From: G963674835 sp963674835
GTDB lineage: Bacteria > Planctomycetota > Planctomycetia > Pirellulales > Thermoguttaceae
Reading direction: 5' to 3'
DNA: 64,000 bases
Assembly (NCBI GenBank): GCA_963674835.2
Contig: CAXXKC010000003.1
Coordinates: 3,286,001-3,350,000 of the forward strand
In this document: piece by piece, positions 11,483 to 20,012 of the stretch
How positions within the stretch are numbered: position 1 is the first letter of the stretch
How the letters are laid out: every line of letters begins with the position of its first letter
Notes under the pieces: generated by a model
Seen by the model: only the letters and a program-made list of their open reading frames with translations
Told to the model about the DNA's origin: nothing
Database searches by the model: none
Program-made: the position numbers and the translations under genes

Positions 11483-12961
11483 TCACGACTTGCGTTTCGC
11501 CTCGGCCTTCTTGCCGCTCTTGCCGGCAGGCGCCTTCACCTGTCGCTTCGCTTCCGGCTGCTTCGCAAGGATGGCACGCAGCTGTGCCACAACCTCAGGC
11601 TTCTCCGCGGCCAGATTCTTCGTCTCGTCCGGATCCGCCTGGTAATCGTACAGTTCCAACACGGCCGTATCGGACGGCGCCCCGATCTTCTTCCACTCCA
11701 CTAGCCGGTAACGCTCCGTGCGCACGGCGCAGCCCATAAGCTGCCCTCGCGGATACACATGGAACACGGCCTTCTTCGTCGCCGCCGACGGTTGGCTCAA
11801 CACCTGAGCGAAGCTCGCCCCGTCGAGGCCTTTCGGCGCGGGCAGGCCTGCCAACTCGCACAGCGTCGGATAGATGTCCACCGTTTCAATCAGCGATCCC
11901 GTCTTCGCGCCCGCCCGAGCAATCCCCGGCGCCACCACGATCACCGGAATGTGGGCGGCCTGCTCGTAATTCGTATGCTTGCACCACATGCCATGGTCGC
12001 CCAAGTGCCACCCGTGGTCACCCCAGAGGACGATGATCGTCTTCTCCGCCAACCCGCTTCGATCCAGCGCGTCGAGCACGCGGCCGATCTGCGCGTCGGT
12101 ATAGCTGGTGGCCGCGTGGTAACCGTGGATGAGTTCCCGCTGTTGCTCGACGGTGAGCGGCCCCACTTTCGGAATGTCGCTGTACTGGCGCAGCTCGCCC
12201 CACTTCGTCGGTGCAAACTCGGGTGCACCCTCCGGCGGCTCCTGCCGCTTCGGCGGATCGAACGATTGCCGCTGATACAAATCCCAGTACTTCTTCGGCG
12301 CCACAAACGGCAGGTGCGGCTTGAGGAAACCCACCGCGAGGAAGAACGGCTCGCCCGGCTTCTCCTTGGCCGCGCGCAGCCGTGCAATCGCCTCTTCCGC
12401 GATCATGCCGTCCCTATACGCATTGTCGGGCACGTCGGCACATTCCGTCGCCGTGCCGCGCGCACCGCCAGCCCGCGAAAGGCGAGTCACCGCCGTGCTC
12501 GCCGGAAGGCGATAATTGTCCACCTTCGGCTGCCAGTGCGGCACGCTCCAAGAGATCTTGTCGTCCACGTTGCCATGCCCGACGTGAAAGATCTTCCCCA
12601 TCGCCTCGGTGCGATAGCCATGCCCCTTGAAGTACTGCGCCACCGTCACCGCGTCGGGTACGCCCTTGCGAAAGTTCGTCGGCAAGTCATAGATGCCGAT
12701 CGTCTGCGGGCGCAGCCCCGTCATCAACGAATTGCGCGACGGCGCGCAGACGGCCTGGTTGCAAAAAGCTCGCTCGAACAGCACCCCGCGCGCCGCCAGC
12801 CGGTCGATGTTCGGCGATTGAATGATCGGCGCACCGTAACAGCCCAACAGCGGCTTGAGATCATCCACACATATCAGCAGCACATTGGGCTTCTCCGCCG
12901 CGCGCAGCGCCCCTCCGGACGCCAACAGCAAAACGGCCAGTGTGAGTGTCGCTTGTCTCAT
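11483..12961 (-). CDS. Secreted sulfatase, iduronate-2-sulfatase-like (S1_7 type)
   Basis: 492 residues. The signal peptide (RQATLTLAVLLLASGGAL) predicts export. The alkaline-phosphatase-like core starts at KPNVLLICVDDLKPLLGCYG with the metal-binding Asp pair at 33-34. The CAPSR motif (72-76) carries the cysteine that must be converted to formylglycine by an anaerobic sulfatase-maturating enzyme. WGDHGWHLGDHG holds further metal ligands. The C-terminal 25 residues are a Lys-rich tail. The ATG at 12961 has GGAG eight bases upstream; ten more codons are possible before it. It lies beside a Tat-exported oxidoreductase and a second sulfatase, a common planctomycete grouping for sulfated polysaccharides. 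The exact substrate is unknown. Confidence 0.94.
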   Translation of the reverse strand: MRQATLTLAVLLLASGGALRAAEKPNVLLICVDDLKPLLGCYGAPIIQSPNIDRLAARGVLFERAFCNQAVCAPSRNSLMTGLRPQTIGIYDLPTNFRKGVPDAVTVAQYFKGHGYRTEAMGKIFHVGHGNVDDKISWSVPHWQPKVDNYRLPASTAVTRLSRAGGARGTATECADVPDNAYRDGMIAEEAIARLRAAKEKPGEPFFLAVGFLKPHLPFVAPKKYWDLYQRQSFDPPKRQEPPEGAPEFAPTKWGELRQYSDIPKVGPLTVEQQRELIHGYHAATSYTDAQIGRVLDALDRSGLAEKTIIVLWGDHGWHLGDHGMWCKHTNYEQAAHIPVIVVAPGIARAGAKTGSLIETVDIYPTLCELAGLPAPKGLDGASFAQVLSQPSAATKKAVFHVYPRGQLMGCAVRTERYRLVEWKKIGAPSDTAVLELYDYQADPDETKNLAAEKPEVVAQLRAILAKQPEAKRQVKAPAGKSGKKAEAKRKS

Positions 12962-13030
12962 ACGGCATGCTCCAGATAGTCCATTTCCCATTTTGTGTGG
13001 CCCGACATAGTCAGAGTGCCGTCACTCCCT

Positions 13031-14230
13031 TCAGATCGAGTAGTGCGGCACCTTGAGCCGCTCTCCATCCTTCAGCGCCGACTCGTTGGCAATGATCCCG
13101 CAGACGGTCATGTTCAGCGCCTGCCCGATGTGAACCAACGGCGTGCGGTCCTGCAAAATCGAAAGAACGAACTCGTTCGTAAGGTATCCGTGCGAGCCGC
13201 CGTGGCCCCCCGGGTTCATGCTCGGCGGCAGCGGCGGCCGGTCCATGCTGGGCAACTTCTTCATCGTGCCGCGGTACTCCGTCCCATCCATCCACCCCAA
13301 CTCGCCGAACACGCGGCCGGTCTCGCCGCCCTTGCTGTGGATCCCCTTGCACATGAGCATCCGCGACGTGCCACCCTCGGCCGTCTCGAACAAGGCGATC
13401 TGGTCGGTGAAACGGTTCCCATACTTGTTGGCACCGGGCTGAAACGACGGAAAGTCCCTTTCGAAGCCCGTGCACGACACCGAAACAAACGGTTTCTCCG
13501 TCACGCCCACGTAGTACGCAGTCGAATGGGTCGGATACCACAAAGGAATGCAGCCAATCCGCCAGCCCTTGTACGAATCGATCTGGCGCGAATGAAAATG
13601 ATAGTACTCGCCCTCCGAGTAGATGAGCTTGCCGAAGCCGCCCGCCTGGTAGACGGCCCGCATGGCGTAGCAGTCCGGACGAAAACACGAGGTCTCCATC
13701 ATCATGTACTTGCGACCGCTCTTTTTCACCGCTTCGAACAGCTTGTCGGCGTCTTCCAGCGAACCCCAAACGGCGGGCACGGCGCAGGTCACGTGCTTTC
13801 CATGCTTAAGAACTTCCATGCAGTGCCGCGCGTGACTCGGCGCGTCGGTCGCAAGAAAAATCGCCTCGATCGTGTCGTCCTTGACCATCTCCTCCAGCGA
13901 TGGATACGTCTTCTCGCAACGGCAAGCCTTCGCCAACTCGGCGCACCGATCCGGGAACAAGTCGCTCACGGCGACCACGCTCACGTTCGGGTGGTCCTGA
14001 AATCCGAAGGCCGCGCCAAAGCGGCACGCTCCGTATCCCACGATCCCCACGCGAATCTTGCGATCCGATACCGGCTTCCAGTCCTTCGACGCCTTCGGAT
14101 CGACGGGGCTCTCCTCGAAACCCTGAATCTTCGGCTTCTTGTCGCCCGGCGCCGCGGCCCCCAATCCCAACGCCGCCGCACCCAACCCTGCTGCGTGGAG
14201 AAATGAACGTCGTGATGTCGCGTTTCCCAT
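13031..14230 (-). CDS. Tat-exported Gfo/Idh/MocA oxidoreductase
   Basis: 399 residues. A twin-arginine signal (TSRRSFLHAAGLGAAALGLG) predicts export as a folded, cofactor-loaded protein. The Rossmann fold begins at KIRVGIVGYGACRFGAAFG, and the conserved substrate-loop stretch PSHARHCMEVLKHGKHVTCAVP replaces the usual EKP with AVP. That suggests a divergent active site, since the EKP lysine is normally catalytic. The start at 14230 is favoured by GGAG eight bases upstream; an ATG five codons earlier is also possible. It runs in the same direction as the sulfatase at 11483-12961, 69 bp upstream of it. The likely role is oxidation or rearrangement of a sugar released by secreted hydrolases (inference). 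Confidence 0.9.
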   Translation of the reverse strand: MGNATSRRSFLHAAGLGAAALGLGAAAPGDKKPKIQGFEESPVDPKASKDWKPVSDRKIRVGIVGYGACRFGAAFGFQDHPNVSVVAVSDLFPDRCAELAKACRCEKTYPSLEEMVKDDTIEAIFLATDAPSHARHCMEVLKHGKHVTCAVPAVWGSLEDADKLFEAVKKSGRKYMMMETSCFRPDCYAMRAVYQAGGFGKLIYSEGEYYHFHSRQIDSYKGWRIGCIPLWYPTHSTAYYVGVTEKPFVSVSCTGFERDFPSFQPGANKYGNRFTDQIALFETAEGGTSRMLMCKGIHSKGGETGRVFGELGWMDGTEYRGTMKKLPSMDRPPLPPSMNPGGHGGSHGYLTNEFVLSILQDRTPLVHIGQALNMTVCGIIANESALKDGERLKVPHYSI

Positions 14231-14518
14231 GATCTTCGCTCCCATGCCAAGGACCTGATGTCGCTGTCTCTTCTCGATGGGCGCACCGGCGCGCCCTGAA
14301 CAATTCACGGTTGTCTGGCCGCAGCCCCATAGACAACACGATTCTAACCACGCCGAACGGCCCGTCACACCCTGCTGCCGAGACAAAGCCGACGATTCCC
14401 GACTCAATCCGGCTCTTGTTCTGGAAACGGGTCCCCGTCGGTCGCTACAATTGGCGATGCGCGGTGGTCCAACAAACATTCTTGGGGATGTTACCCCTCA
14501 CTCTCGGAGGAAACGGCC

Positions 14519-15937
14519 ATGTGTGCCTCCCGCCTGCACTCCCTTCGCCTCGTCGCTCTCGCCTTCTTCACAGTGGCCCTGGCGATTCCGCTCGTCGGCC
14601 GCGCCGAGTCGGCCGCCCACAAACGCCCAAACGTCCTTTTCATCGCCGTCGACGATCTGAACCACTGGGTCGGATACACGGGTCGCAACCCCCAAGCCAA
14701 GACCCCCAATATCGATCGGCTATCCAGCATGGGCGTTTCCTTTACCCATGCCTACTGTGCCGCGCCGCTGTGCAATCCGTCCCGGGCTGCCCTCATGAGC
14801 GGCAAGCGGCCCAGCACGACCGCCTGCTACCTGAACCCCGACAACTGGAAGAAGTACATACCCAAAGGCATCGGCCTGGCCGCCACGTTCAAAAAGGCCG
14901 GATACTACGTCGCCGGAGCTGGCAAAATCTACCACGGCAGCACCTACTATCCCGCCGAGTGGGACGACTACTTCGACGAAAGAGGCTTCGGCTCCGAGGA
15001 AGACGGCGACCGCACCGCCAGAGTCCGCACCCGTGGCGTCACCAAGCTCGAAGGATTCTACACCGCCGTCACTCACGACCTGAAGGACTCCGACCTCTCC
15101 GACTGGCACATCGTCGACTACTGCATCCACCAGCTCAACAAGCCGCACGATGCGCCCTTCTTCCTGGCCTGCGGGGTCCACAAGCCGCATCTTCCCTGGG
15201 TCGTGCCCCAGAAATACTACGAGATGTTCCCCCTCGACAGCATTCAGCTCCCACCCTACCGCGACAACGATCTCGGCGATCTGCCGCCCGAGGGCGTGCG
15301 CATGGCCAAACCCGACGGCGACCACAAGTTCATCGTCGAGCACGATCGCTGGAAATCGGCCATCCAGTCGTATTTGGCGACGATCGCCTATACCGACACG
15401 AACATCGGCCGCCTGTTGGACGCACTCGAGAAAAGCCCCTACGCCCAGAACACGATCATCTGCTTCTGGGGCGACCACGGCTGGCACCTGGGCGAAAAAC
15501 ACCACTGGCGCAAGTTCACCCTCTGGGAAGAGGCCACTCGGGCGCCTTTCATTTGGGTTGTCCCCGGCGTCACCAAACCCGGCACGATCTGCAATCGCAC
15601 GGTCGATTTCATGAGCATCTACCCGACACTCTGCCAGCTGTGCGACATTCCCGTGCCGGCGCACGTCGAAGGCGTCAGCATCCGTAAGCTACTCGGCAAT
15701 CCGGATGCCCCTTGGACCCAACCTGCCCTGACGACGTTCGGCTACATGAACCACACCGTTCGCAGCGAGACATCGCGCTACATCCGCTACCGCAACGGCG
15801 GCGAGGAATTCTACGACGAAGCAAACGATCCCTACGAATGGACGAACCTCGCCACCGGCGCCGAGCACCAGCAGCAGATGACCGAAATGAAACGGTTCAT
15901 GCCGTCCCAGAACGCACCGGCCAAGGGCGATCGCTAA
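14519..15937 (+). CDS. Secreted sulfatase (S1_7 type)
   Basis: 472 residues. The signal peptide (LRLVALAFFTVALAIPLVG) ends near residue 30. The core opens with RPNVLFIAVDDLNHWVGYTG, and the catalytic motif CNPSR is at 85-89, with Cys85 as the predicted formylglycine. FWGDHGWHLGEKHHWRK holds the Asp-His metal ligands and a Lys-rich anion-binding segment. GGAGG lies eight bases before the ATG. It is divergent from the oxidoreductase at 13031-14230. It resembles the neighbouring sulfatase but is clearly not a recent duplicate. The substrate is probably a sulfated glycan. Confidence 0.94.
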   Translation: MCASRLHSLRLVALAFFTVALAIPLVGRAESAAHKRPNVLFIAVDDLNHWVGYTGRNPQAKTPNIDRLSSMGVSFTHAYCAAPLCNPSRAALMSGKRPSTTACYLNPDNWKKYIPKGIGLAATFKKAGYYVAGAGKIYHGSTYYPAEWDDYFDERGFGSEEDGDRTARVRTRGVTKLEGFYTAVTHDLKDSDLSDWHIVDYCIHQLNKPHDAPFFLACGVHKPHLPWVVPQKYYEMFPLDSIQLPPYRDNDLGDLPPEGVRMAKPDGDHKFIVEHDRWKSAIQSYLATIAYTDTNIGRLLDALEKSPYAQNTIICFWGDHGWHLGEKHHWRKFTLWEEATRAPFIWVVPGVTKPGTICNRTVDFMSIYPTLCQLCDIPVPAHVEGVSIRKLLGNPDAPWTQPALTTFGYMNHTVRSETSRYIRYRNGGEEFYDEANDPYEWTNLATGAEHQQQMTEMKRFMPSQNAPAKGDR

Positions 15938-16024
15938 CCCTCGCCCGGCGAACACGGCAGCCCCATAATACCGTCCCTTGAACCATCGCGTTCACAAACC
16001 GGCCAAGCTCCCCAGCAGATCGAC

Positions 16025-16831
16025 ATGACCACCCCAACCGCGGCCCAACACCATCTCTACCGCATATTCTTCGAGAACTTCTCCGCCGCCGACATCGCCG
16101 AGCCCTTGGCCTCCTTCGATGCCGGTACGTCGGCCGCCGAGGTCCTCTCGGTCATGACCCGCCGTGCCTACCGGGTGGCCGGAATCCGACGCGATGGCAC
16201 CATTTGCGGCTATGTTCGACAGGAAGAACTGGCCGACGGAACCTGTGCCGACGCCATCCACGCCTTCGACGACGACGACTTGGCCGCCGATTCGGCCGGA
16301 CTGCCGGAGTTGGTCATCCGGCTCAACGACCGGCCGCAGCTTTTCATTACCGTCTTCGGACAGGTCGGCGGAATCGTCACCCGCACCGACCTCCAGAAGC
16401 CGCCCGTACGCATGTGGTTGTTCGGCATGATCACGATCATCGAGATGGGGCTGACCCGACTCATCGAAACCGCCTATCCCGACGGCTCATGGCGACAGTA
16501 CCTGTCCGAAGGTCGGCTGCAGAAGGCCGAGGCCCTTCTCGAAGAACGCAAGCGGCGCAACCAGGCCATGGACTTGCTCGACTGCCTACAGTTCTCCGAC
16601 CGCGGCCAAATCGTGCTCCGCAACGAGCCGCTGCGAAAGCTGGCCGGTTTCGTCTCCCGAAGCCGCGGCGAACAGACCGTCAAGGAACTCGAGGCCCTGC
16701 GCAACAACCTGGCCCACTCGCAAGATATCGTCCGTTGCGACTGGGATATCATCGTCAAGATGACCGGGCACCTCGACACGCTCCTCGAATCGCCCGCACA
16801 GCACTTGGTCGGCGGCAACGCCCCGGAATGA
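16025..16831 (+). CDS. CBS-domain protein with HEPN-like C-terminal region
   Basis: 268 residues, no signal peptide. Residues 15-135 look like two CBS repeats (VMTRRAYRVAGIRRDGTICGYV and VFGQVGGIVTRTDLQKP), which bind adenine nucleotides. The C-terminal half is helical and contains RNNLAH (226-231), fitting the R-x4-6-H motif with Asn after Arg that is typical of HEPN RNases; this assignment is tentative. The stop overlaps the start of the next gene as ATGA, so the two were a coupled pair. The partner is a SAM-dependent methyltransferase now broken by a mobile element. A nucleotide-sensing regulator role is inference. Confidence 0.75.
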   Translation: MTTPTAAQHHLYRIFFENFSAADIAEPLASFDAGTSAAEVLSVMTRRAYRVAGIRRDGTICGYVRQEELADGTCADAIHAFDDDDLAADSAGLPELVIRLNDRPQLFITVFGQVGGIVTRTDLQKPPVRMWLFGMITIIEMGLTRLIETAYPDGSWRQYLSEGRLQKAEALLEERKRRNQAMDLLDCLQFSDRGQIVLRNEPLRKLAGFVSRSRGEQTVKELEALRNNLAHSQDIVRCDWDIIVKMTGHLDTLLESPAQHLVGGNAPE

Positions 16832-17624
16832 CCGTCGCACCCATGCCCTTCACACTCGACCAGATCGTGCCTTGGGGAAGATCCTTCGACGAGTACGTCC
16901 GCATGTTCGCTCTGACTGTGGACGACATCCAGAAGCGCATCCTATTGGGTCCTGCATTGGAACTGGAACGAGGCCGACCATCGGGAGGCCGAAAGATCAG
17001 GATTGGGTTGGACCCCTTGTTCCGTTTTCGATACAGGCATCAATAGGTTGCGGCGACGGCCCCGCCAGCTTCAACGCGACCATGCGCAGCCGCGATCGGA
17101 CGGTCGTTTGCATCGATCCGCTCTACGCCTTTTCGTCCCCCGAAATCGACCAGCGCATTCACGCCCTCTATCCCACGCTGATGGAACAACTGCGCGCGAG
17201 CCAGTCCGACTACGTCTGGAACACCATCCCGACGCCGGAACACTGCGCCCAATTGCGATGGGCGGCCATGCACGAATTCCTCGCCGACTTCGATCGTGGC
17301 AAGGCCGAGGGCCGCTACCTCCCCATCGAACTGCCCAATCTACCGTTTGATGAGCGGCAGTTCGACCTCGCCTTGTGCTCCCATCTACTCTTCACGTACT
17401 CCCAGCAATTGTCGGTACAATTCCATTGCCAGGCCATGCTGGAGATGTGCCGCGTCGCTGGCGAAGCACGCCTCTTCCCGTTGCTCGACTTGGGCTGCCG
17501 TCCGTCGCCCCACGTCCAACCCGTCTGCGAATGCCTCGAGGCACACGGTTTCTACGTCCAAATACAGCGCGTCGACTACGAGTTCCAGCGAAACGGCAAC
17601 CAGATGCTCCGCGCGTGGCGCTAG
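16828..17624 (+). pseudogene. SAM-dependent methyltransferase split by miniature element
   Basis: Reading from 16828, the protein MTVAPMPFTLDQIVPWG continues to DDIQKRIL and then enters the 103-bp element, hitting a stop at 17046. The other frame after the element resumes with GCGDGPASFNATMRSRDRTV and runs to 17624. Removing 101 bp (one TA plus the core) rejoins KRIL to GCGDGPASFNA, the glycine-rich SAM-binding motif I, and gives an exact 231-codon frame plus stop. Later features are DLALCSHLLFTYS and a C-terminal DYEFQRNGNQMLRAWR. The gene began inside the stop codon of the CBS gene. Without excision no active enzyme should be made. Confidence 0.9.
16943..17045 (+). mobile_element. 103-bp palindromic miniature element, copy 2
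   Basis: It differs from copy 1 by one base (CAATACAGG becomes CGATACAGG near the right end). It is inserted at the TA of codons ATC-CTA-GGT in the methyltransferase, with TA present on both sides. This proves the target-site duplication, because removing one TA plus the core restores the frame. It has the same orientation as the other copies. Confidence 0.93.
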
Positions 17625-17670
17625 TTGGCGGCTTCCCTGCAATCTCGCGCCAAAGTGCTCCGGCACGCCG

Positions 17671-18060
17671 TCACTTTCGTCCCACCCCGAACGCGCCGAT
17701 CGCCAGCAACACCCATCCAACGATGAACGCCACCCCGCCAACCGGCACCGGGTGGACGAACAGCCGGCGCCCGGTCGCCACCCAGCAGAACAGGAAACCA
17801 GAAAAGAGAATGATCCCCAGCAGCATCGACCAACCGGCCGCCGTCACCAGCCGGTTCGGCCCATACAGACTCAACACCCCCACCAGCACCAGGCCAATGC
17901 TGTGGATCATCTGGTAATGCACGGCCGTGTGAAACGTCTCGAGTTGCTGGGGGGTCAACTGGCCTTTCAGCGCGTGCGCCCCGATCGCCCCAAGCGCAAC
18001 CGCCACCGCCGCCAGCAAACCGCCGATTGATACGAAGAAGTTACCATGCATGTCGCCCAT
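17671..18060 (-). CDS. DUF423 (YgdD) small membrane protein
   Basis: 129 residues with four hydrophobic segments. The N-terminal FVSIGGLLAAVAVALGAIGAHAL and the following LETFHTAVHYQMIHSIGLVLVG are the hallmark of the DUF423 family of inner-membrane proteins, whose function is not established. Length matches the family (about 120-130). The ATG at 18060 is used here; the one at 18051 (MHGNFF) fits the family start equally well, and neither has a strong ribosome-binding site. It lies convergent to the broken methyltransferase and divergent from the serpin gene. Confidence 0.9.
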   Translation of the reverse strand: MGDMHGNFFVSIGGLLAAVAVALGAIGAHALKGQLTPQQLETFHTAVHYQMIHSIGLVLVGVLSLYGPNRLVTAAGWSMLLGIILFSGFLFCWVATGRRLFVHPVPVGGVAFIVGWVLLAIGAFGVGRK

Positions 18061-18215
18061 TCTATCCGATCCGCTCCCAAGACGATAGAATGCGTCGGCG
18101 CCCCCTCGTCGCTCCGATTCCTGCCCAGGCGTGGGCTTTCCAAATCGTCCGATCGCGTACAATGACTATCGTCTTCCCGCGCACCCTTCCACCCGACCGC
18201 CGAGGGAGCAAAGCA

Positions 18216-19700
18216 ATGACTTCGCGACAGCTTCTGCTCGTGGGACTCGCCCTCGTACTTGCGTTCGCACTGCAACCCGCCGCCCGCTCGGCACAGGCCC
18301 TGGAGCCAGCCAACCGCCAGTCCCAAGGCGCCGACGAAACGCACGTCGTCACCACCGACACGCCCTACTACACCACAAGCCCCGCGCAGGCCCGCCCGCC
18401 TGATGGCACATTCGCCAAGGGCACAAAGCTAACTCTGCTCCGCCGTGCCGGCAGCTATGTCCTCGTGCGAAGCCGAACCGGCATACGAGCCTACATGTCG
18501 GCCCAAGCAATCCGGCCGCTCCCGAACGCCCAGAACCCAGAAGGCAACGAGACGATGACGACCGAACTCTCTTCCGTGGTCCAGGGAAACAACCAGTTTG
18601 CCGTCGACCTCTACTCCCGCCTCCGCGGCGACGGCTCGACGAACCTCTTCTTCTCGGCCTTCAGCGTCCGCACGGCCCTGGCAATGACCTACGTCGGTGC
18701 GGCAGGCGACACGGCCAAGCAAATGGCCGACGTGCTCCACTTCACCCTCCCCGAATCCGAACTGAACGCGGCCATCGCTCGCCTCCAGAAGACGCTCATC
18801 GGCGATACCGACAAGAACTACCAGTTGCGCGTCGCCAACCGCCTCTGGGGCCAGAAGGGATACGACTTCCTGCCTCCCTTCCTCAAGGTCACGAGCCAGT
18901 TCTACAGTGCCGAGTTGGGCACGGTCGACTTCACCGACCACGCGGAACAAGCCCGTCAGCAAATCAACGACTGGGTCCAGAAGCAAACCGAGGACAAGAT
19001 CAGAGACCTTATCCAGCCCGGCGTGCTTGGCCCGGCAACCCGGCTGGTCCTCACCAACGCCATCTACTTCAAAGGCGACTGGCAGAGGAAGTTCGACCCG
19101 CGCGCCACGCGCGACGCCCCCTTCCACGCCGCGGAAGGCGATGTCACCGTGCCCATGATGCACCAGACTGCCCGCTTTGGCTACCGCGCCCTGGACGACA
19201 TGCAAGTCCTCGAACTGCCCTATGCCGACAACGCCCTCTCCATGGTCGTTCTCCTGCCAAGGAAGACCGACGGCCTGCCCGACCTCGAAAAGCGCATCAC
19301 CCACGAAAACCTCACCCAGTGGACCAAGGATCTAGCCAAACAGAAGGTCAAGGTCTTCCTCCCTCGACTCAAAGCCTCTTCCCTGTTTGAACTCGAAGAC
19401 GTCCTCCAATCGATGGGAATGCCCCTGGCGTTCAATCGTGCGAAGGCCGACTTCTCGCGCATCACCACCAGCGAAGGTCTCTTCATCTCCGCCGTCGTTC
19501 ACAAAGCGTTCGTCGACGTGAACGAGCAAGGCACCGAGGCCGCAGCCGCAACGGGCATCGTAATGCGAGCGACGGCTGCACCGCTCCAACCCGAAGAGCC
19601 GCCCGTCTTCCGAGCCGACCATCCGTTCGTCTTCCTGATCCGCGACAACCGGACCAACGCCATCCTCTTCATGGGTCGCGTCGTCAAACCGGCGGACTGA
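18216..19700 (+). CDS. Secreted serpin with N-terminal SH3-like domain
   Basis: 494 residues. A signal peptide (SRQLLLVGLALVLAFAL) is followed by an SH3b-like segment at about 45-95 (SYVLVRSRTGIRAYMSAQAI). The serpin fold spans about 115-494. Family signatures include NLFFSAFSVRTALAMTYVGA and RADHPFVFLIRDNRTNAILFMGRV. The reactive-loop hinge, NEQGTEAAAATG, matches the inhibitory consensus (small residues at P12-P9), so this should be a true protease inhibitor. By counting from the hinge, P1 would be Thr within VMRATAAP, but the loop after it is about six residues longer than in antitrypsin, so P1 is uncertain. GGAG lies upstream of the ATG. Confidence 0.93.
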   Translation: MTSRQLLLVGLALVLAFALQPAARSAQALEPANRQSQGADETHVVTTDTPYYTTSPAQARPPDGTFAKGTKLTLLRRAGSYVLVRSRTGIRAYMSAQAIRPLPNAQNPEGNETMTTELSSVVQGNNQFAVDLYSRLRGDGSTNLFFSAFSVRTALAMTYVGAAGDTAKQMADVLHFTLPESELNAAIARLQKTLIGDTDKNYQLRVANRLWGQKGYDFLPPFLKVTSQFYSAELGTVDFTDHAEQARQQINDWVQKQTEDKIRDLIQPGVLGPATRLVLTNAIYFKGDWQRKFDPRATRDAPFHAAEGDVTVPMMHQTARFGYRALDDMQVLELPYADNALSMVVLLPRKTDGLPDLEKRITHENLTQWTKDLAKQKVKVFLPRLKASSLFELEDVLQSMGMPLAFNRAKADFSRITTSEGLFISAVVHKAFVDVNEQGTEAAAATGIVMRATAAPLQPEEPPVFRADHPFVFLIRDNRTNAILFMGRVVKPAD

Positions 19701-19755
19701 CGCGCCGCGCCGTCAGCCCCGCCCCAGCCCACCCCAAAAACAGGCCCCCACCCAC

Positions 19756-19849
19756 GTAGCACAGCCGCCCCCGGCTGTGCCCCCTGCCCCCGCATCGCCG
19801 CCATGCAGGCAGAACACCCATCCTCGTAGCACGGCCGCCCTCGGCTGTG
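19756..19849. repeat. Two REP-like hairpins after the serpin gene
   Basis: Two related units, each beginning GTAGCAC: CACAGCCG-CCCC-CGGCTGTG at 19760-19779 (perfect 8-bp stem) and CACGGCCGCCCTCGGCTGTG at 19830-19849 (imperfect). Both fall in the 312-bp gap between the serpin and oxidoreductase genes. A related unit is at 36724-36751. They may end transcription or protect mRNA, but no T-tract follows. They look like dispersed extragenic palindromes. Confidence 0.75.
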
Positions 19850-20012
19850 ACACCCACCAACCACCCCTCAACCACGCACGCCCAACCCCTTTCCGCCACC
19901 CCCGGACAAATCAGTGGCGATCCGCCAATAGTCCGACTATATTACGTATCCGAAGCCTGGATACAGTAGAATCGGGGCCAATCGTCGTCTGCAATCACGG
20001 AGAAGCATCGCA

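Noticed and set aside
16943..17045. Element copy 2 as a self-splicing intron or programmed frameshift
   Set aside because: It is far too short for an intron, lies identically outside genes elsewhere, and TA duplication explains it fully.
19740..19850. GTAGCAC hairpins as a CRISPR array
   Set aside because: There are only two imperfect units, each self-complementary, with no regular spacers and no cas genes.
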